A model generated the notes under the pieces. That model had not been told where the DNA came from, did not search any database, and was given only the letters and a program-made list of their open reading frames with translations. A stretch of DNA of 64,000 bases from Peptoniphilus_B koenoeneniae. GTDB lineage: Bacteria > Bacillota > Clostridia > Tissierellales > Peptoniphilaceae. The stretch is from contig NZ_JAUSTN010000008.1 of NCBI RefSeq assembly GCF_030812875.1, positions 1-64,000 on the forward strand, in the 5' to 3' direction. Position 1 is the first letter of the stretch, and every line of letters begins with the position of its first letter. Below, in pieces: positions 17,400 through 26,924 of this stretch. Both the position numbers and the translations under genes were made by a program.

Positions 17400-18341
17400 T
17401 TACACATGATGACAAGCAACAAAGTGTTCATTTCCCACTTCTCTAAATTCCGGTGATACTTCAAAGCATTCTTTTGTCGCTATAGGACATCTTGGTGCAA
17501 ATCTGCATCCTGGTTTAGGATTTATAGGAGATGTTATTTCTCCTTTTAAGAGTATTCTTTTCTTTTTATTGTGTATGTTAGGCACGGGAACTGCTGATAG
17601 TAGCGCTTTTGTATAGGGATGCAGGGTGTTTCTGAAAAGTTCCACAGCTTCCGCTTTTTCTACCATCTTGCCCATGTACATTACCAATATATCATGTGCG
17701 AAATAATGAACAACTGACAAATCGTGTGTTATAAAAATATAAGTTAATTTTCTTTCTTTTTGTAATCTTTCCAACAAGTTTAATATTTGAGCTTGTATTG
17801 AAACGTCTAAGGCTGATACTGGTTCGTCACAAACTATAAACTTAGGATTTAGTGCCAGGGCTCTTGCTATACCGATTCTTTGTCTTCTTCCTCCGTCTAA
17901 TTCGTGAGGATATGCATTGACAAGTCTTTCTGCAAGTCCTACTGTATCCATAAGTTCTTTAACTTTGTCATCCACTTCTTTTTTTGTTTTGTATAGTTTA
18001 TGAAGATTAATAGGATCAGCTATTATTTCACTTACTGTTCTTCTTGGATTAAGTGAAGCAAATGGGTCTTGGAAAATTATTTGCATTTCCTGTCTCATTT
18101 GTCTCATTTCATTTTTATTTAAAGTTACAATATTTTTACCTTCAAAAAATATCTCTCCTGAAGTTGGTTCGTGAAGTCTTAAAATTGCTCTACCGCAAGT
18201 TGATTTGCCACAACCTGACTCCCCAACCATTCCTAAAGTTTTTCCTTCTTCTATATTAAAGGTCAAACCGTCTACTGCATGCAGAGTTCCATTTTTTACT
18301 GAGAAATATTTTTTTAAATCTTTTACTTCTAATAAACTCAT
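17400..18341 (-). CDS. oppF: Oligopeptide ABC transporter ATP-binding protein OppF
   Basis: 313 residues. Walker A GESGCGKST, Q-loop FQDP, Walker B FIVCDEP and an H-loop in ITHDLSVV are present. The ABC signature reads LDGGRRQR rather than LSGGQ, a variant that I recall in OppF/DppF of other Firmicutes. The C-terminal oligopeptide-transporter extension has the usual Cys (CRFAPRCPIATKEC). The frame extends upstream to 18377, but GGGAG lies seven bases before the ATG at 18341, which starts four bases after the oppD stop. Last gene of the operon; with OppD it powers peptide import. Confidence 0.93.
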   Translation of the reverse strand: MSLLEVKDLKKYFSVKNGTLHAVDGLTFNIEEGKTLGMVGESGCGKSTCGRAILRLHEPTSGEIFFEGKNIVTLNKNEMRQMRQEMQIIFQDPFASLNPRRTVSEIIADPINLHKLYKTKKEVDDKVKELMDTVGLAERLVNAYPHELDGGRRQRIGIARALALNPKFIVCDEPVSALDVSIQAQILNLLERLQKERKLTYIFITHDLSVVHYFAHDILVMYMGKMVEKAEAVELFRNTLHPYTKALLSAVPVPNIHNKKKRILLKGEITSPINPKPGCRFAPRCPIATKECFEVSPEFREVGNEHFVACHHV

Positions 18342-18345
18342 TCTT

Positions 18346-19335
18346 CTACTCCCAATAATTTTTTGTTTTTTCTGCATACATTAAACAGGATACTGTATGC
18401 GTATCATTTATGCATATCTTTTCAGGAACTTGGTCTTTGCAGATATCTTTTGCATAGGGACATCTTGGGTGAAAAGTACATCCGCTTGGAAGATTTGAAG
18501 GGTCTGGAACTAAACCTGGTATAGGTTTTAGTGGTTCTCCCTTGTCTTCTATATTCGGTAGAGAATTAAATAATCCTTCCGTATATGGATGTTTATGATT
18601 GTCAAAAATATCGACTAAATTTCCATGTTCTATTATTTTTCCGGCATACATTATTGAAACTTCATCGCAAATTTCTGCAACTACTCCTAAATCGTGAGTA
18701 ATGAGTATCATTGATGTGCCGTATTTATCTCTTAAATTTTTCATTAATTCAAGGACTTGTGCTTGAATTGTTACGTCTAAAGCTGTTGTAGGTTCATCTG
18801 CTATTAAAACTTTAGGGTTACATGCCAGTGCTATGGCAATTACAACTCTTTGTTTCATTCCACCTGAAAATTGATGAGGATATTCTCCTGCTCTATCTCC
18901 TGGAATTCCTACAAGTTCAAGCATATCTTTCGCTTTTTCATAAGCTTGTTTTTTATTTAAGTTTTCATGGATCATAATAACTTCTGCTATTTGATCTCCA
19001 ACTGTTAAAACGGGGTTCAAAGAAGTCATAGGATCTTGGAAGATCATTGAAACTTGATCTCCTCTGATAAGTTCCATATCTTTTTCTGTATAGTTAAAAA
19101 TATTTTTACCTTCCAAGAAAATCTCGCCGTTTTTAATTACTCCCGGTGGATCCGGAACCAATCTTAATACAGCAAGGGCAGTTGTGGTTTTTCCCGCTCC
19201 CGTTTCTCCTACTAAGCCTAAAGTTTTTCCTTTACCTAAACTTATATCTATATTGTTTACAGCTCTAACAGTGCCTTCTTCTACTTCATAAGTTATCTCA
19301 AGCCCTTTTATTTCCAAAATATTTTCTTCAGACAT
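18346..19335 (-). CDS. oppD: Oligopeptide ABC transporter ATP-binding protein OppD
   Basis: 329 residues. Walker A GETGAGKTT, signature FSGGMKQR, Walker B VLIADEP, the D-loop ALDVTIQAQ and the C-terminal Opp-type Cys motif (CTFHPRCPYAKDIC) are all present. It pairs with OppF as the heterodimeric ATPase. AGGAGG precedes the ATG; 26 bases separate it from oppC. Confidence 0.95.
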   Translation of the reverse strand: MSEENILEIKGLEITYEVEEGTVRAVNNIDISLGKGKTLGLVGETGAGKTTTALAVLRLVPDPPGVIKNGEIFLEGKNIFNYTEKDMELIRGDQVSMIFQDPMTSLNPVLTVGDQIAEVIMIHENLNKKQAYEKAKDMLELVGIPGDRAGEYPHQFSGGMKQRVVIAIALACNPKVLIADEPTTALDVTIQAQVLELMKNLRDKYGTSMILITHDLGVVAEICDEVSIMYAGKIIEHGNLVDIFDNHKHPYTEGLFNSLPNIEDKGEPLKPIPGLVPDPSNLPSGCTFHPRCPYAKDICKDQVPEKICINDTHTVSCLMYAEKTKNYWE

Positions 19336-19361
19336 TTTTCCTCCTAATTGTACATTAGTAA

Positions 19362-20240
19362 TTAGCGTTTCAATTTTGGATCTAATGCATCTCTAAGTCC
19401 ATCACCTAAAAGGTTTATTGATAAGGATGTTATTGCAATTGCTATTCCTGGAAAAACAGTAAGATAATTGTTATCTCTTATATATGTTCTTCCTTCAGAT
19501 AACATTGAGCCCCATTCTGGTGCAGGAGGTGCTACTCCCAAACCTACGAAACTTAATGAAGCTATTACTAAAATTGCTGCTGCAATTGCTATGGAACCTT
19601 GAACAATTATAGGTGCCATACAATTTGGTAAAACTTCTCTAATAATAATTCTCGAGTTTTTAGCACCGCAGGCTCTTGCAGCTTCTACAAATTCCTGGTC
19701 TTTAACTCCAAGTATGGACGCTCTTACAATTCTTGCAAATATAGGCACGTCTGAAATAGCAATTGCTATCATCAAATTGACCATACTGGGTCCTAAGGAA
19801 GCAACTACTGCAATTGCCAAAAGCATATTCGGTATTGCTAAAAAGACATCCATAATTCTCATTATAATATTATCTACTTTGCCGCCGTAATATCCGGATA
19901 TAGCTCCTAAGGTTCCGCCTATTGCTAAAGAAACTATTATAGCTGATATGGAAACCTTTAAAGATATTCTCGATCCGAAAACAAGTCTTGCCAAAACATC
20001 TCTTCCCATGGCATCAGTTCCCAGCCAATGTTCAGCTGAAGGCCATTGAAGAGCTTTTGCATAATCAACTTTTATAGCTTGTTGGTCGTAATCATATATA
20101 AAATCAGCGCATAGGGCTAGTAAAATTAAAATAACTAAAATTATAAGACCAAACATGGCAAGTTTACTTTTTTTAAGTCTATGCCAAGTTTCCGCCCACA
20201 AACTTTTCTTTTTATATCTGTTTTCAACTTTATTATCCAT
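19362..20240 (-). CDS. oppC: Oligopeptide ABC transporter permease OppC
   Basis: 292 residues. There is a long N-terminal cytoplasmic stretch, one membrane helix (about 29-50), the periplasmic-type loop WLGTDAMGRDVLARLV, then a five-helix BPD-transport core. The EAA loop is EAARACGAKNSRIIIREVLPN. This layout is characteristic of OppC/DppC. The gene starts 12 bases after the oppB stop, with AGG at a suitable distance. Confidence 0.94.
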   Translation of the reverse strand: MDNKVENRYKKKSLWAETWHRLKKSKLAMFGLIILVILILLALCADFIYDYDQQAIKVDYAKALQWPSAEHWLGTDAMGRDVLARLVFGSRISLKVSISAIIVSLAIGGTLGAISGYYGGKVDNIIMRIMDVFLAIPNMLLAIAVVASLGPSMVNLMIAIAISDVPIFARIVRASILGVKDQEFVEAARACGAKNSRIIIREVLPNCMAPIIVQGSIAIAAAILVIASLSFVGLGVAPPAPEWGSMLSEGRTYIRDNNYLTVFPGIAIAITSLSINLLGDGLRDALDPKLKR

Positions 20241-20252
20241 AATATCACCGAC

Positions 20253-21179
20253 CTACTTGTAATTTGCCTTGATTCTTGGATCTATATATCCATAAATCAA
20301 ATCGACAACTAAATTTACTAAACTGAATGCAACGCAAAAGCATATTATTGAACCCATTACTGCAGGAGTATCCTTTGCTTTAATACTTGTGATCATATAT
20401 GTTCCGATTCCCGGCCATGAAAATACGGTTTCAGCTATTACAGCTCCACCCATCATAGCTCCGAATTGTAAACCTGCAACAGTTATAACTGGGATTAAAA
20501 CATTCTTTAAAGCATGTTTTCCTATAATATCTTTGTTTTTTACTCCCTTTGCCTTTGCAGTTCTTATATAGTCGGTTCTTATAACTTCAAGCATTGATGA
20601 TCTTGTGATTCTCATAATATTTGCACAACAACCGAATCCAACTGAAATAGCAGGCATAATCAAGCTCTTCCAACCTTCAATTCCGTTTGAAGGAAGCCAA
20701 CCTAATTTTAATGAGAAAATTAAAATCATCATTAGGGCAACCCAAAATGAAGGCATTGCTATTCCAAGCATACCGAAAATAGTTGCCACCCCATCTATTA
20801 AAGAGTACTGCTTAACTGCTGAGACTATACCGAGAGGTAGGGCTATTAATAAAGCTACAATCATTCCTATGGTAGCAAGTCTGAAGGTTATAGGAAATCT
20901 TTGGAAGATTTCAGTTGAAACGGGTCTTCCCGTTTTATATGATGTTCCGAAATCTCCCTTGGCAATATTTCCCATGTATTTAACATAGCGAAGAGAAACA
21001 GGGTCGTTAAGACCATGTTCCTCTCTCCACATTTCAACAGATTCTTCAGATGCCATTTCACCAAGTACTAATCTAGCCGGATCTCCCGGGGAGTAGGATA
21101 ATATTAAGAATATTATCACGGTAACTCCCAATATTACGGGAATCATCATCCCAAGCCTTTTTAATACATATTTGTACAT
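20253..21179 (-). CDS. oppB: Oligopeptide ABC transporter permease OppB
   Basis: 308 residues, normal for OppB/DppB. Six membrane helices are predicted. The N-terminus (YVLKRLGMMIPVILGVTVI) is typical, and the conserved cytoplasmic EAA-type loop contains RTAKAKGVKNKDIIGKHALKN. AAGGAG precedes the ATG, 15 bases after the oppA stop. Confidence 0.94.
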   Translation of the reverse strand: MYKYVLKRLGMMIPVILGVTVIIFLILSYSPGDPARLVLGEMASEESVEMWREEHGLNDPVSLRYVKYMGNIAKGDFGTSYKTGRPVSTEIFQRFPITFRLATIGMIVALLIALPLGIVSAVKQYSLIDGVATIFGMLGIAMPSFWVALMMILIFSLKLGWLPSNGIEGWKSLIMPAISVGFGCCANIMRITRSSMLEVIRTDYIRTAKAKGVKNKDIIGKHALKNVLIPVITVAGLQFGAMMGGAVIAETVFSWPGIGTYMITSIKAKDTPAVMGSIICFCVAFSLVNLVVDLIYGYIDPRIKANYK

Positions 21180-21194
21180 CTTCTATCTCCTTAA

Positions 21195-22784
21195 TTATTT
21201 GCCTTCTACAAAGTGTAAACCGTAAAAATCATGCATACGGATTGGAGAAATTATCATACCATCAATTTTCTTAGATTTTGCAATATAACCGATTTCTGAA
21301 CAAGTTGGAATTTGTGCACATTCTTCAGATACGATTTTTGCAATTCCTTGATAAGCTTCCAATTTTTCTTTTGGATCCATGCTCTTTGATCCCTTGTCTA
21401 AAAGTGCATCAATTTTGTCGCTCTTGAAACAAGAAGTGTTAGATCCACCAACTCCTATAGTTGCACTGCTAAATAGAGGTCTGAAAGTATTATCAGGTTC
21501 AGCATTAGCAATCCATCCACTGTATCCAGCTTCGTGTTGAGCTTTTCCTGTCTTGTCATAGTATGCAGATGCTTCTAAAACTTCAATGTCTACTGTAATG
21601 CCAGCTTCTTTACAAGCAGCTTGAATTACTTGAGCAGCTCTTGGTCTTGCATCGCCAAGGGTTGAAATTGTAAAACTAAATCCATCAGGCATTCCTGCTT
21701 CAGCTAATTTTTCTTTAGCTTTTTCAATACTATATTCTCTCTTAACAACATCATCTGTATATCCAATAGCTGCAGGTCCTATACAAGTTTCGCAAGGAGT
21801 AGCTTCGCCGTTAAATTGAACTTGAATGATGTCAGGTCTGTTTACACAATAAGCAACAGCTTCTCTTAAAGCCTTGTTGTCAAATGGTGGCTTGCTGCAG
21901 TTTAATGCTAAAAATTCAAGTGCAGTTGATTCATATTGTAATACGTCTAATTTATCATCTGCTTTAATATTTTTAATATCAACGTTTGGAACGTCCATTA
22001 ATAAGTCGATTTCTCCGTTTTGAAGAGCAACTGTTCTTCCTGTTTCTTCAGGGATAACTTTCCATTCAAGACCGTCACATTGTGCCTTGTATTTGTCGTT
22101 CCAATAATCTTCGTTCTTTGTTAAAGACCATTTGCTTCCTAGTACCCATTCTTTAAATTTGAAAGGTCCTGTTCCTATAGGATTTTCGTCTAAGCTCTTT
22201 CCTTCTTTGTCCATAGGTTCTACAGTTTCTTTATCCAAAATTGAACAACCCATGTGAGATAGTGAAGATAAAATTGTTGATGTAGGTTCAGTTAGATGAA
22301 TAATGAAATTGTAATCATCAAGAACTTCTACATTGTCAATAAGAGCAACTAAGTGTCCTACGTTTCCTGAGCTCTTTTGTCTTTCTAAAGAAAACTTAAC
22401 GTCTTCTGCAGTTAAAGGATTACCGTTGTGGAATTTGATTCCTTCGTTCAAAGTGAACTTAAGGTCTTTATTTCCGCTTCCTTCAACATATTCAAATGAT
22501 TTTGCTAAATAAGGTACAAATTCATTTGTATCATTGTCCAGCTTAACTAAAGTTTCATAAATAGATCTTACGGCTTGAGCTGAAGTTGAATCATTTTCCT
22601 TATGAGGGTCTAAAGAAGTTACATCTCCCTTAACACCTATAACTATAACTCCATTAGCCTTTCCTTCGTCTTTTCCGCCGTCTTTTCCGCCATCAGCTTT
22701 TTCTTTGTTTCCACCACAAGCTGTAAGGCTTAAAAGCATAACTAAAGATAAAACAACGCATAATGTCTTCTTAAATTTTTTCAT
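21195..22784 (-). CDS. oppA: Oligopeptide-binding lipoprotein OppA/DppA (SBP family 5)
   Basis: 529 residues. A lipoprotein signal peptide ends at the lipobox LTAC, giving a lipidated Cys near residue 23, followed by a Gly/Lys/Asp-rich linker (GGKDGGKDEGK). The mature part is a family 5 solute-binding protein: ITSLDPH-type start (VTSLDPHKEND), KFHNGNPLTAEDVKFSLER and GTGPFKF. It captures peptides outside the membrane for OppBCDF. GAGG precedes the ATG. It lies 12 bases after the M42 peptidase gene. Confidence 0.94.
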   Translation of the reverse strand: MKKFKKTLCVVLSLVMLLSLTACGGNKEKADGGKDGGKDEGKANGVIVIGVKGDVTSLDPHKENDSTSAQAVRSIYETLVKLDNDTNEFVPYLAKSFEYVEGSGNKDLKFTLNEGIKFHNGNPLTAEDVKFSLERQKSSGNVGHLVALIDNVEVLDDYNFIIHLTEPTSTILSSLSHMGCSILDKETVEPMDKEGKSLDENPIGTGPFKFKEWVLGSKWSLTKNEDYWNDKYKAQCDGLEWKVIPEETGRTVALQNGEIDLLMDVPNVDIKNIKADDKLDVLQYESTALEFLALNCSKPPFDNKALREAVAYCVNRPDIIQVQFNGEATPCETCIGPAAIGYTDDVVKREYSIEKAKEKLAEAGMPDGFSFTISTLGDARPRAAQVIQAACKEAGITVDIEVLEASAYYDKTGKAQHEAGYSGWIANAEPDNTFRPLFSSATIGVGGSNTSCFKSDKIDALLDKGSKSMDPKEKLEAYQGIAKIVSEECAQIPTCSEIGYIAKSKKIDGMIISPIRMHDFYGLHFVEGK

Positions 22785-22796
22785 AATATTACCTCT

Positions 22797-23837
22797 CTAT
22801 TTGGCCAAAACATAAGCAATAGTAAGTTTTGCCGTATTTATTATAGACTCTATAAAAGTTCTTTCTACACCATGAGATGTATAAACGGTCATTCCGAATG
22901 CTGCCGCTTCAATATCATTTCCCGCAGCAAAAGCTGCCATGGAATCAGTACTATATCTGTTAAAAACTTCAACAGAATAGGGTATCTGAATTTTTTCGGC
23001 AAGATCCACTAATTTTTTAGTTATTCTTCTGCTATAGGGACCTTTAAAATCCTTTGAGACAATAGAAACATCTTTTTCGGTGCCGCTATGCTCCGGTCCT
23101 ATAACACCAATATCAAGTGCTATGTACTCATCAATATCTAAAGGTACATAAGAACCACCGAAGCCAAGCTCTTCATAATAGGGGAAAGCAAAAACAGTGT
23201 CATACTCAGGTTGTAAATTATTTTCAGTTAAATACTTTATAGCGCTGAGAGTTGCTGCAACTGCACCCTTATCATCAATAAATCTGCTTCTGATTCTGCC
23301 GTTTTTCATATAATCAAATCTTGGTTCATAGGCAATGACATCTCCATGTCTTATACCTAGTTTTTTAACGTCTTCATCAGAATTTACATCTTCATCAAGC
23401 AAAAATCTCATAGTATTTTCATCTCTTTGAAGAGTTTTAGCATCTTCAAAAACATGAACAGAATGAGAAACACAAGTTAAATAACCAGTGTATTTTTTAC
23501 CGTCAAGTGTAATAAGGTACATTTTTTCATGCTCTAAGCTCGAAAAGTTATTGCCTCCCAAGCTTTTTACTTTAATGGAGCCGTCCTTTTCAATATGATG
23601 AACAACCAAACCTATAGTATCTACGTGAGAACCTACACAAATAGTCCTTGAACTATCTTTTCCCTTTAGCTTTACATAAGCAGTCCTTCTGTTGTCATAT
23701 TCCGGTTTTAAATTAAAATCAGAAAAATATTTTTCAAGTAACGCTTCACATTCGTCCGTATAACCTACAGGACTTGGAGTTTCAATAAGTTCTCTCATAG
23801 TATTTAATAAATATGATTCGTCTATTTTTATATCCAT
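22797..23837 (-). CDS. M42-family metallopeptidase
   Basis: 346 residues. M42 enzymes are co-catalytic metal aminopeptidases that form large tetrahedral assemblies in the cytoplasm. Visible ligands and active-site segments: GSHVDTIG (first His/Asp), FIDDKGAVAA (bridging Asp), YYEELGFGG (catalytic Glu pair), DIGVIGP and a late TSHGVERT His. An upstream in-frame GTG at 23846 is part of the Shine-Dalgarno sequence AGGAGGTG itself, so the ATG at 23837 is the start. As first gene of the opp operon it probably trims imported peptides. Several M42 subgroups exist; which peptides it prefers is not evident. Confidence 0.85.
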   Translation of the reverse strand: MDIKIDESYLLNTMRELIETPSPVGYTDECEALLEKYFSDFNLKPEYDNRRTAYVKLKGKDSSRTICVGSHVDTIGLVVHHIEKDGSIKVKSLGGNNFSSLEHEKMYLITLDGKKYTGYLTCVSHSVHVFEDAKTLQRDENTMRFLLDEDVNSDEDVKKLGIRHGDVIAYEPRFDYMKNGRIRSRFIDDKGAVAATLSAIKYLTENNLQPEYDTVFAFPYYEELGFGGSYVPLDIDEYIALDIGVIGPEHSGTEKDVSIVSKDFKGPYSRRITKKLVDLAEKIQIPYSVEVFNRYSTDSMAAFAAGNDIEAAAFGMTVYTSHGVERTFIESIINTAKLTIAYVLAK

Positions 23838-24066
23838 CCAAATCACCTCCTTTTATGTAGATTATTCTATAAACTCCTAGAGCTTACCTTTTTAGGTTAA
23901 ACAAAATAAGCCATTTTGTCAAGGACATCGTTTTTATAAATATAAGCAATATCCCCATTCTTTCCGATTTTTGAATTATCATTTTTAAAATTAATTTCAC
24001 TTTAGCTCATGAAACAAAATTTTACAAATTTTTTATAAAATATTTTTCACTAAAAAATTCTATAAA

Positions 24067-24095
24067 AAAATCACCCCACAAAATGAAGTGATTTT
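24067..24095 (-). terminator. Terminator of fhs-fchA
   Basis: AAAATCAC (24067-24074) pairs with GTGATTTT (24088-24095); a T-run follows on the minus strand. The remainder of 23838-24127 shows nothing certain beyond a weak inverted repeat TTACCTTTTTAGGTTAA near 23887. Confidence 0.7.
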
Positions 24096-24127
24096 AAATA
24101 AAAATAAATAATATATTTTTTAATGGT

Positions 24128-24700
24128 CTATGAAATTTTTATTCTTTTTATTTTTTCTCTCATGTCAGAAACAAAATCTTGGTCCTTTATAGACTTTAAA
24201 TTAATTTCTATATTTTCAATAGAACCCTCTATAGCACTTATTATCTCTTTTCTTGCAAGTTTCACATCTGAAAGAGCTGATTTTACCCCTATTTCCTCTA
24301 TCCTCTTGCAATAGGGGAAAAGTTTTTCAACTTCTAATGCAAAATCATATGGAGCCTTAGCTGCAATTTTATAGCCCTCTTGAATTTTTTCACTTCTATA
24401 AATTTTTTCAGCTTCAGTGTCCTTTTTTAACTTAAAAGCCCTTATTACTTGATCAAAACTCTGGGCATCTTTTTTAGGTCCTTGAAATAAATTTCCTTGA
24501 ATTTCACTTAAATCTTTTAAAATTCCTTGAGCCTCTTCCCTTACATCCTCATAATTTTTATTGGCAATGGTAATATTTGTAACCATCATCAAAAGAGACA
24601 CTCCAAAAAGAGCATTTAAAGCTGCCACTGCACCACCACCAGGTGTTGGGCTTTTTGAGGAAAGTTTTTCTATAAATTCTCTAATACTTAAATCCATCAT
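24128..24700 (-). CDS. fchA: Formiminotetrahydrofolate cyclodeaminase / methenyl-THF cyclohydrolase (FchA family)
   Basis: 190 residues, matching the single-domain cyclodeaminase family. The signature SPTPGGGAVAALNAL is near the N-terminus and the remainder is predicted all-helical. It converts formimino- or methenyl-tetrahydrofolate, interlocking with formate-THF ligase encoded immediately upstream. The frame opens with a GTG at 24715 inside fhs; ATGs at 24700 and 24697 lie directly after the fhs stop codon (TAAGATGATG), suggesting re-initiation. The start among these three is not certain. Cyclodeaminase (histidine or purine degradation) and cyclohydrolase activity cannot be told apart from sequence. 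Confidence 0.85.
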   Translation of the reverse strand: MMDLSIREFIEKLSSKSPTPGGGAVAALNALFGVSLLMMVTNITIANKNYEDVREEAQGILKDLSEIQGNLFQGPKKDAQSFDQVIRAFKLKKDTEAEKIYRSEKIQEGYKIAAKAPYDFALEVEKLFPYCKRIEEIGVKSALSDVKLARKEIISAIEGSIENIEINLKSIKDQDFVSDMREKIKRIKIS

Positions 24701-24701
24701 C

Positions 24702-26372
24702 TTAAAAAAGTCCACTTATCCTTCCATTTTCATCAATATCCATATCAAGAGCAGCAGGATGCTTTGAAAGACCAGGCATGACCATTATATCTCCCGTTTC
24801 ACAAACTATAAAACCTGCCCCATTAGAAATCCTTACATCCTTTACTGTAATCTCAAAATTTTCAGGTGCATTTAAAAGTTTAGGGTTATCTGAAAAAGAG
24901 TATTGAGTCTTAGCCATACAAATAGGATATTTGTCTAAATTGTGATCTTTTAAATACTTTATCTCTTTTTTCGCCTTGGCAGTATAATTTACACCCCTTG
25001 CCCTGTAAATTTCCTCGGCAATCTTTTGAATTTTTTCTTCAATTTCTAAATTCACATCATAAAGAGGACTATAGTGAGACTCTTCCCTTTCCAAAGTTTC
25101 CTTTACGAGAATCGCCAAATCTTCAGCTCCCTTGCCACCTTCCATAAAGCCTGTGGTCTTTCTTGCCTCTATTCCTTCTTCTTTACACAAATTTATTAAT
25201 TCATTGATTTCTTCCTCAGTATCACCTTCAAAAACATTTATAGCACAAATAAGAGGCACCTTAAATTTAAGCATATTTTCCATATGCCTTTTAGCGTTCT
25301 TAAAGCCCTCTCTAAGAGCCTCAATGTTTTTCTCAGACAATTTGTCCTTTTGAATGTTTCCATGCATCTTAAGGGCCCTTAGGGTGATTACAAGGACACT
25401 AAGATCAGGATGAAGATCCCCTATCCTACATTTTATGTCCATAAATTTTTCTCCACCTAAATCAGCACCGAAACCTGCCTCCGTTACAAGGTAATCATTT
25501 AAACTCAGGCCAAGTTTTGTCGCCCTTATGGAATTGCAACCATGGGCAATATTTGCAAAAGGTCCCCCGTGAATTATTGCAGGATTATTTTCAAGAGTCT
25601 GAACTAAATTGGGTTTTATAGCATCTTTTAAAAGGACAGTCATAGCTCCTTGAGCCCCTAAATCCTTAACATAAAGAGGGCTGCCATCCTTCTTCTTTGC
25701 AAATATTATTTCTCCCAATCTTTTTTTCAAATCAGCTAAATCTTTGCTTAGGCAAAAAATCGCCATTACTTCACTGGCAACAGTAATCATAAAGTGGTCT
25801 TCTCTGGGATAACCCATGTTTTTACCGCCAAGGCCAACAACCACATTTCTTAAAGTCCTGTCGTTAATATCCAAAACCCTTCTTACAAAAATCTCCCTCT
25901 CATCAATTTCAAGGTCGTTTCCCTTTTCAATATGATTATCCACAAGAGCACAGAGCAAATTATTGGCAGCAGTTATAGCATGAAGATCTCCTGTAAAATG
26001 TAAATTTATTTCTTCCATAGGCAGAACCTGAGAATATCCTCCCCCAGCAGCTCCACCCTTTATTCCGAAAACCGGTCCCAAGGAAGGCTCCCTTAAAGCA
26101 CAGGCAGTCTTAAGACCAATCCTATTCATGCCTTCAGTAAGACCTATAGTAACAGTGGACTTTCCTTCCCCTGCAGGAGTGGGAGTAATGGCAGTTACCA
26201 AAATTAATTTACCCTTTTTATTATTTTGAACTTTTTTATAAAATTCTTCCTTTATTTTTCCCTTATAATTTCCGTAGGGTTCTATGTATTCCTTGTTAAT
26301 TCCCAGTTTTTCCCCAATTTCGTAAATATCTATAAGCTTAGCTTCTCTTGCTATTTCAATATCACTTTTCAT
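24702..26372 (-). CDS. fhs: Formate-tetrahydrofolate ligase
   Basis: 556 residues, the standard length. The ATP-binding PTPAGEGKSTVTIGL segment is near residue 65, and EPSLGPVFGIKGGAAGGGYS is the conserved active-site region. It makes 10-formyl-THF from formate, THF and ATP, or runs in reverse to yield ATP during purine or amino-acid fermentation. AGGAGG precedes the ATG. It is the first gene of a two-gene operon with fchA. Confidence 0.97.
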   Translation of the reverse strand: MKSDIEIAREAKLIDIYEIGEKLGINKEYIEPYGNYKGKIKEEFYKKVQNNKKGKLILVTAITPTPAGEGKSTVTIGLTEGMNRIGLKTACALREPSLGPVFGIKGGAAGGGYSQVLPMEEINLHFTGDLHAITAANNLLCALVDNHIEKGNDLEIDEREIFVRRVLDINDRTLRNVVVGLGGKNMGYPREDHFMITVASEVMAIFCLSKDLADLKKRLGEIIFAKKKDGSPLYVKDLGAQGAMTVLLKDAIKPNLVQTLENNPAIIHGGPFANIAHGCNSIRATKLGLSLNDYLVTEAGFGADLGGEKFMDIKCRIGDLHPDLSVLVITLRALKMHGNIQKDKLSEKNIEALREGFKNAKRHMENMLKFKVPLICAINVFEGDTEEEINELINLCKEEGIEARKTTGFMEGGKGAEDLAILVKETLEREESHYSPLYDVNLEIEEKIQKIAEEIYRARGVNYTAKAKKEIKYLKDHNLDKYPICMAKTQYSFSDNPKLLNAPENFEITVKDVRISNGAGFIVCETGDIMVMPGLSKHPAALDMDIDENGRISGLF

Positions 26373-26463
26373 CTTAATCCTCCTTTTTCTTAATATCTTA
26401 TACCAGTAATTTTATCATAAAAAAGCTGTGTCAAATTGTTGATTTAATTTTTGGCAATAAAAA

Positions 26464-26487
26464 ATCCATTGATTATTTTCAATGGAT
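26464..26487 (-). terminator. Terminator of the small membrane protein gene (ATCCATTG type)
   Basis: ATCCATTGA (26464-26472) pairs with TCAATGGAT (26479-26487), with six T next on the minus strand. The same stem recurs at 28299, 30492 and 55321. Confidence 0.85.
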
Positions 26488-26497
26488 GCTTATAACT

Positions 26498-26749
26498 TTA
26501 TTCTTTATGCCTATTCTGACTTACCATATTTAAAAAACTTATACCTAAAAGGCAAAGAATTGAAAGCCACTTTTGTTTTTTATAAATAGCAAAAAGAGCC
26601 ACCAATATTAATATCAATATGTAAAAATCTTTTTTTACTTCCGGACCAGAAAAATTCCCATTAGTTTTATATGATCTATAAATATTGAAAAGTGTTGCAA
26701 ATATAAGTAAAATACCACCAATTAAAACAAAAATATATGAACTTCTCAT
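26498..26749 (-). CDS. Small membrane protein of unknown function
   Basis: 83 residues with three predicted membrane helices (about 4-24, 43-58 and 63-78). I do not recognise a family. It is supported as a gene by AAAGGAG at correct distance from the ATG, a terminator eleven bases after the stop and no competing frame. The loop between helices 1 and 2 (about 25-42) is polar (YRSYKTNGNFSGPEVKKD). Confidence 0.6.
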   Translation of the reverse strand: MRSSYIFVLIGGILLIFATLFNIYRSYKTNGNFSGPEVKKDFYILILILVALFAIYKKQKWLSILCLLGISFLNMVSQNRHKE

Positions 26750-26865
26750 AGAAACTCCTTTCTTTTCAATTTCATTTTAACAAAATTTAGGCCAACTTAC
26801 AAAGTTTTGTTAAATTTATAAAATTCAAAAAGTTTTTTTCAGCCATTTTTAACAAGTTAAAAAAA

Positions 26866-26894
26866 TCAACCTGACTTTAATAAAATCAGGTTGA
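26866..26894 (-). terminator. Terminator of the rubrerythrin gene
   Basis: TCAACCTGA (26866-26874) pairs with TCAGGTTGA (26886-26894), with seven T next on the minus strand. Confidence 0.88.
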
Positions 26895-26924
26895 CCCTTT
26901 TAAAATAATATTGGCTTTTATCTA

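Noticed and set aside
17400..18341. OppF signature LDGGR as evidence of a defective ATPase
   Set aside because: Walker A, Walker B and H-loop are intact, and I recall the same variant in OppF/DppF of other Firmicutes.
23838..23846. In-frame GTG or TTG codons as starts of the M42 peptidase, hisS and DUF47 genes
   Set aside because: In each case the codon is part of the Shine-Dalgarno sequence of an ATG 9-12 bases downstream.
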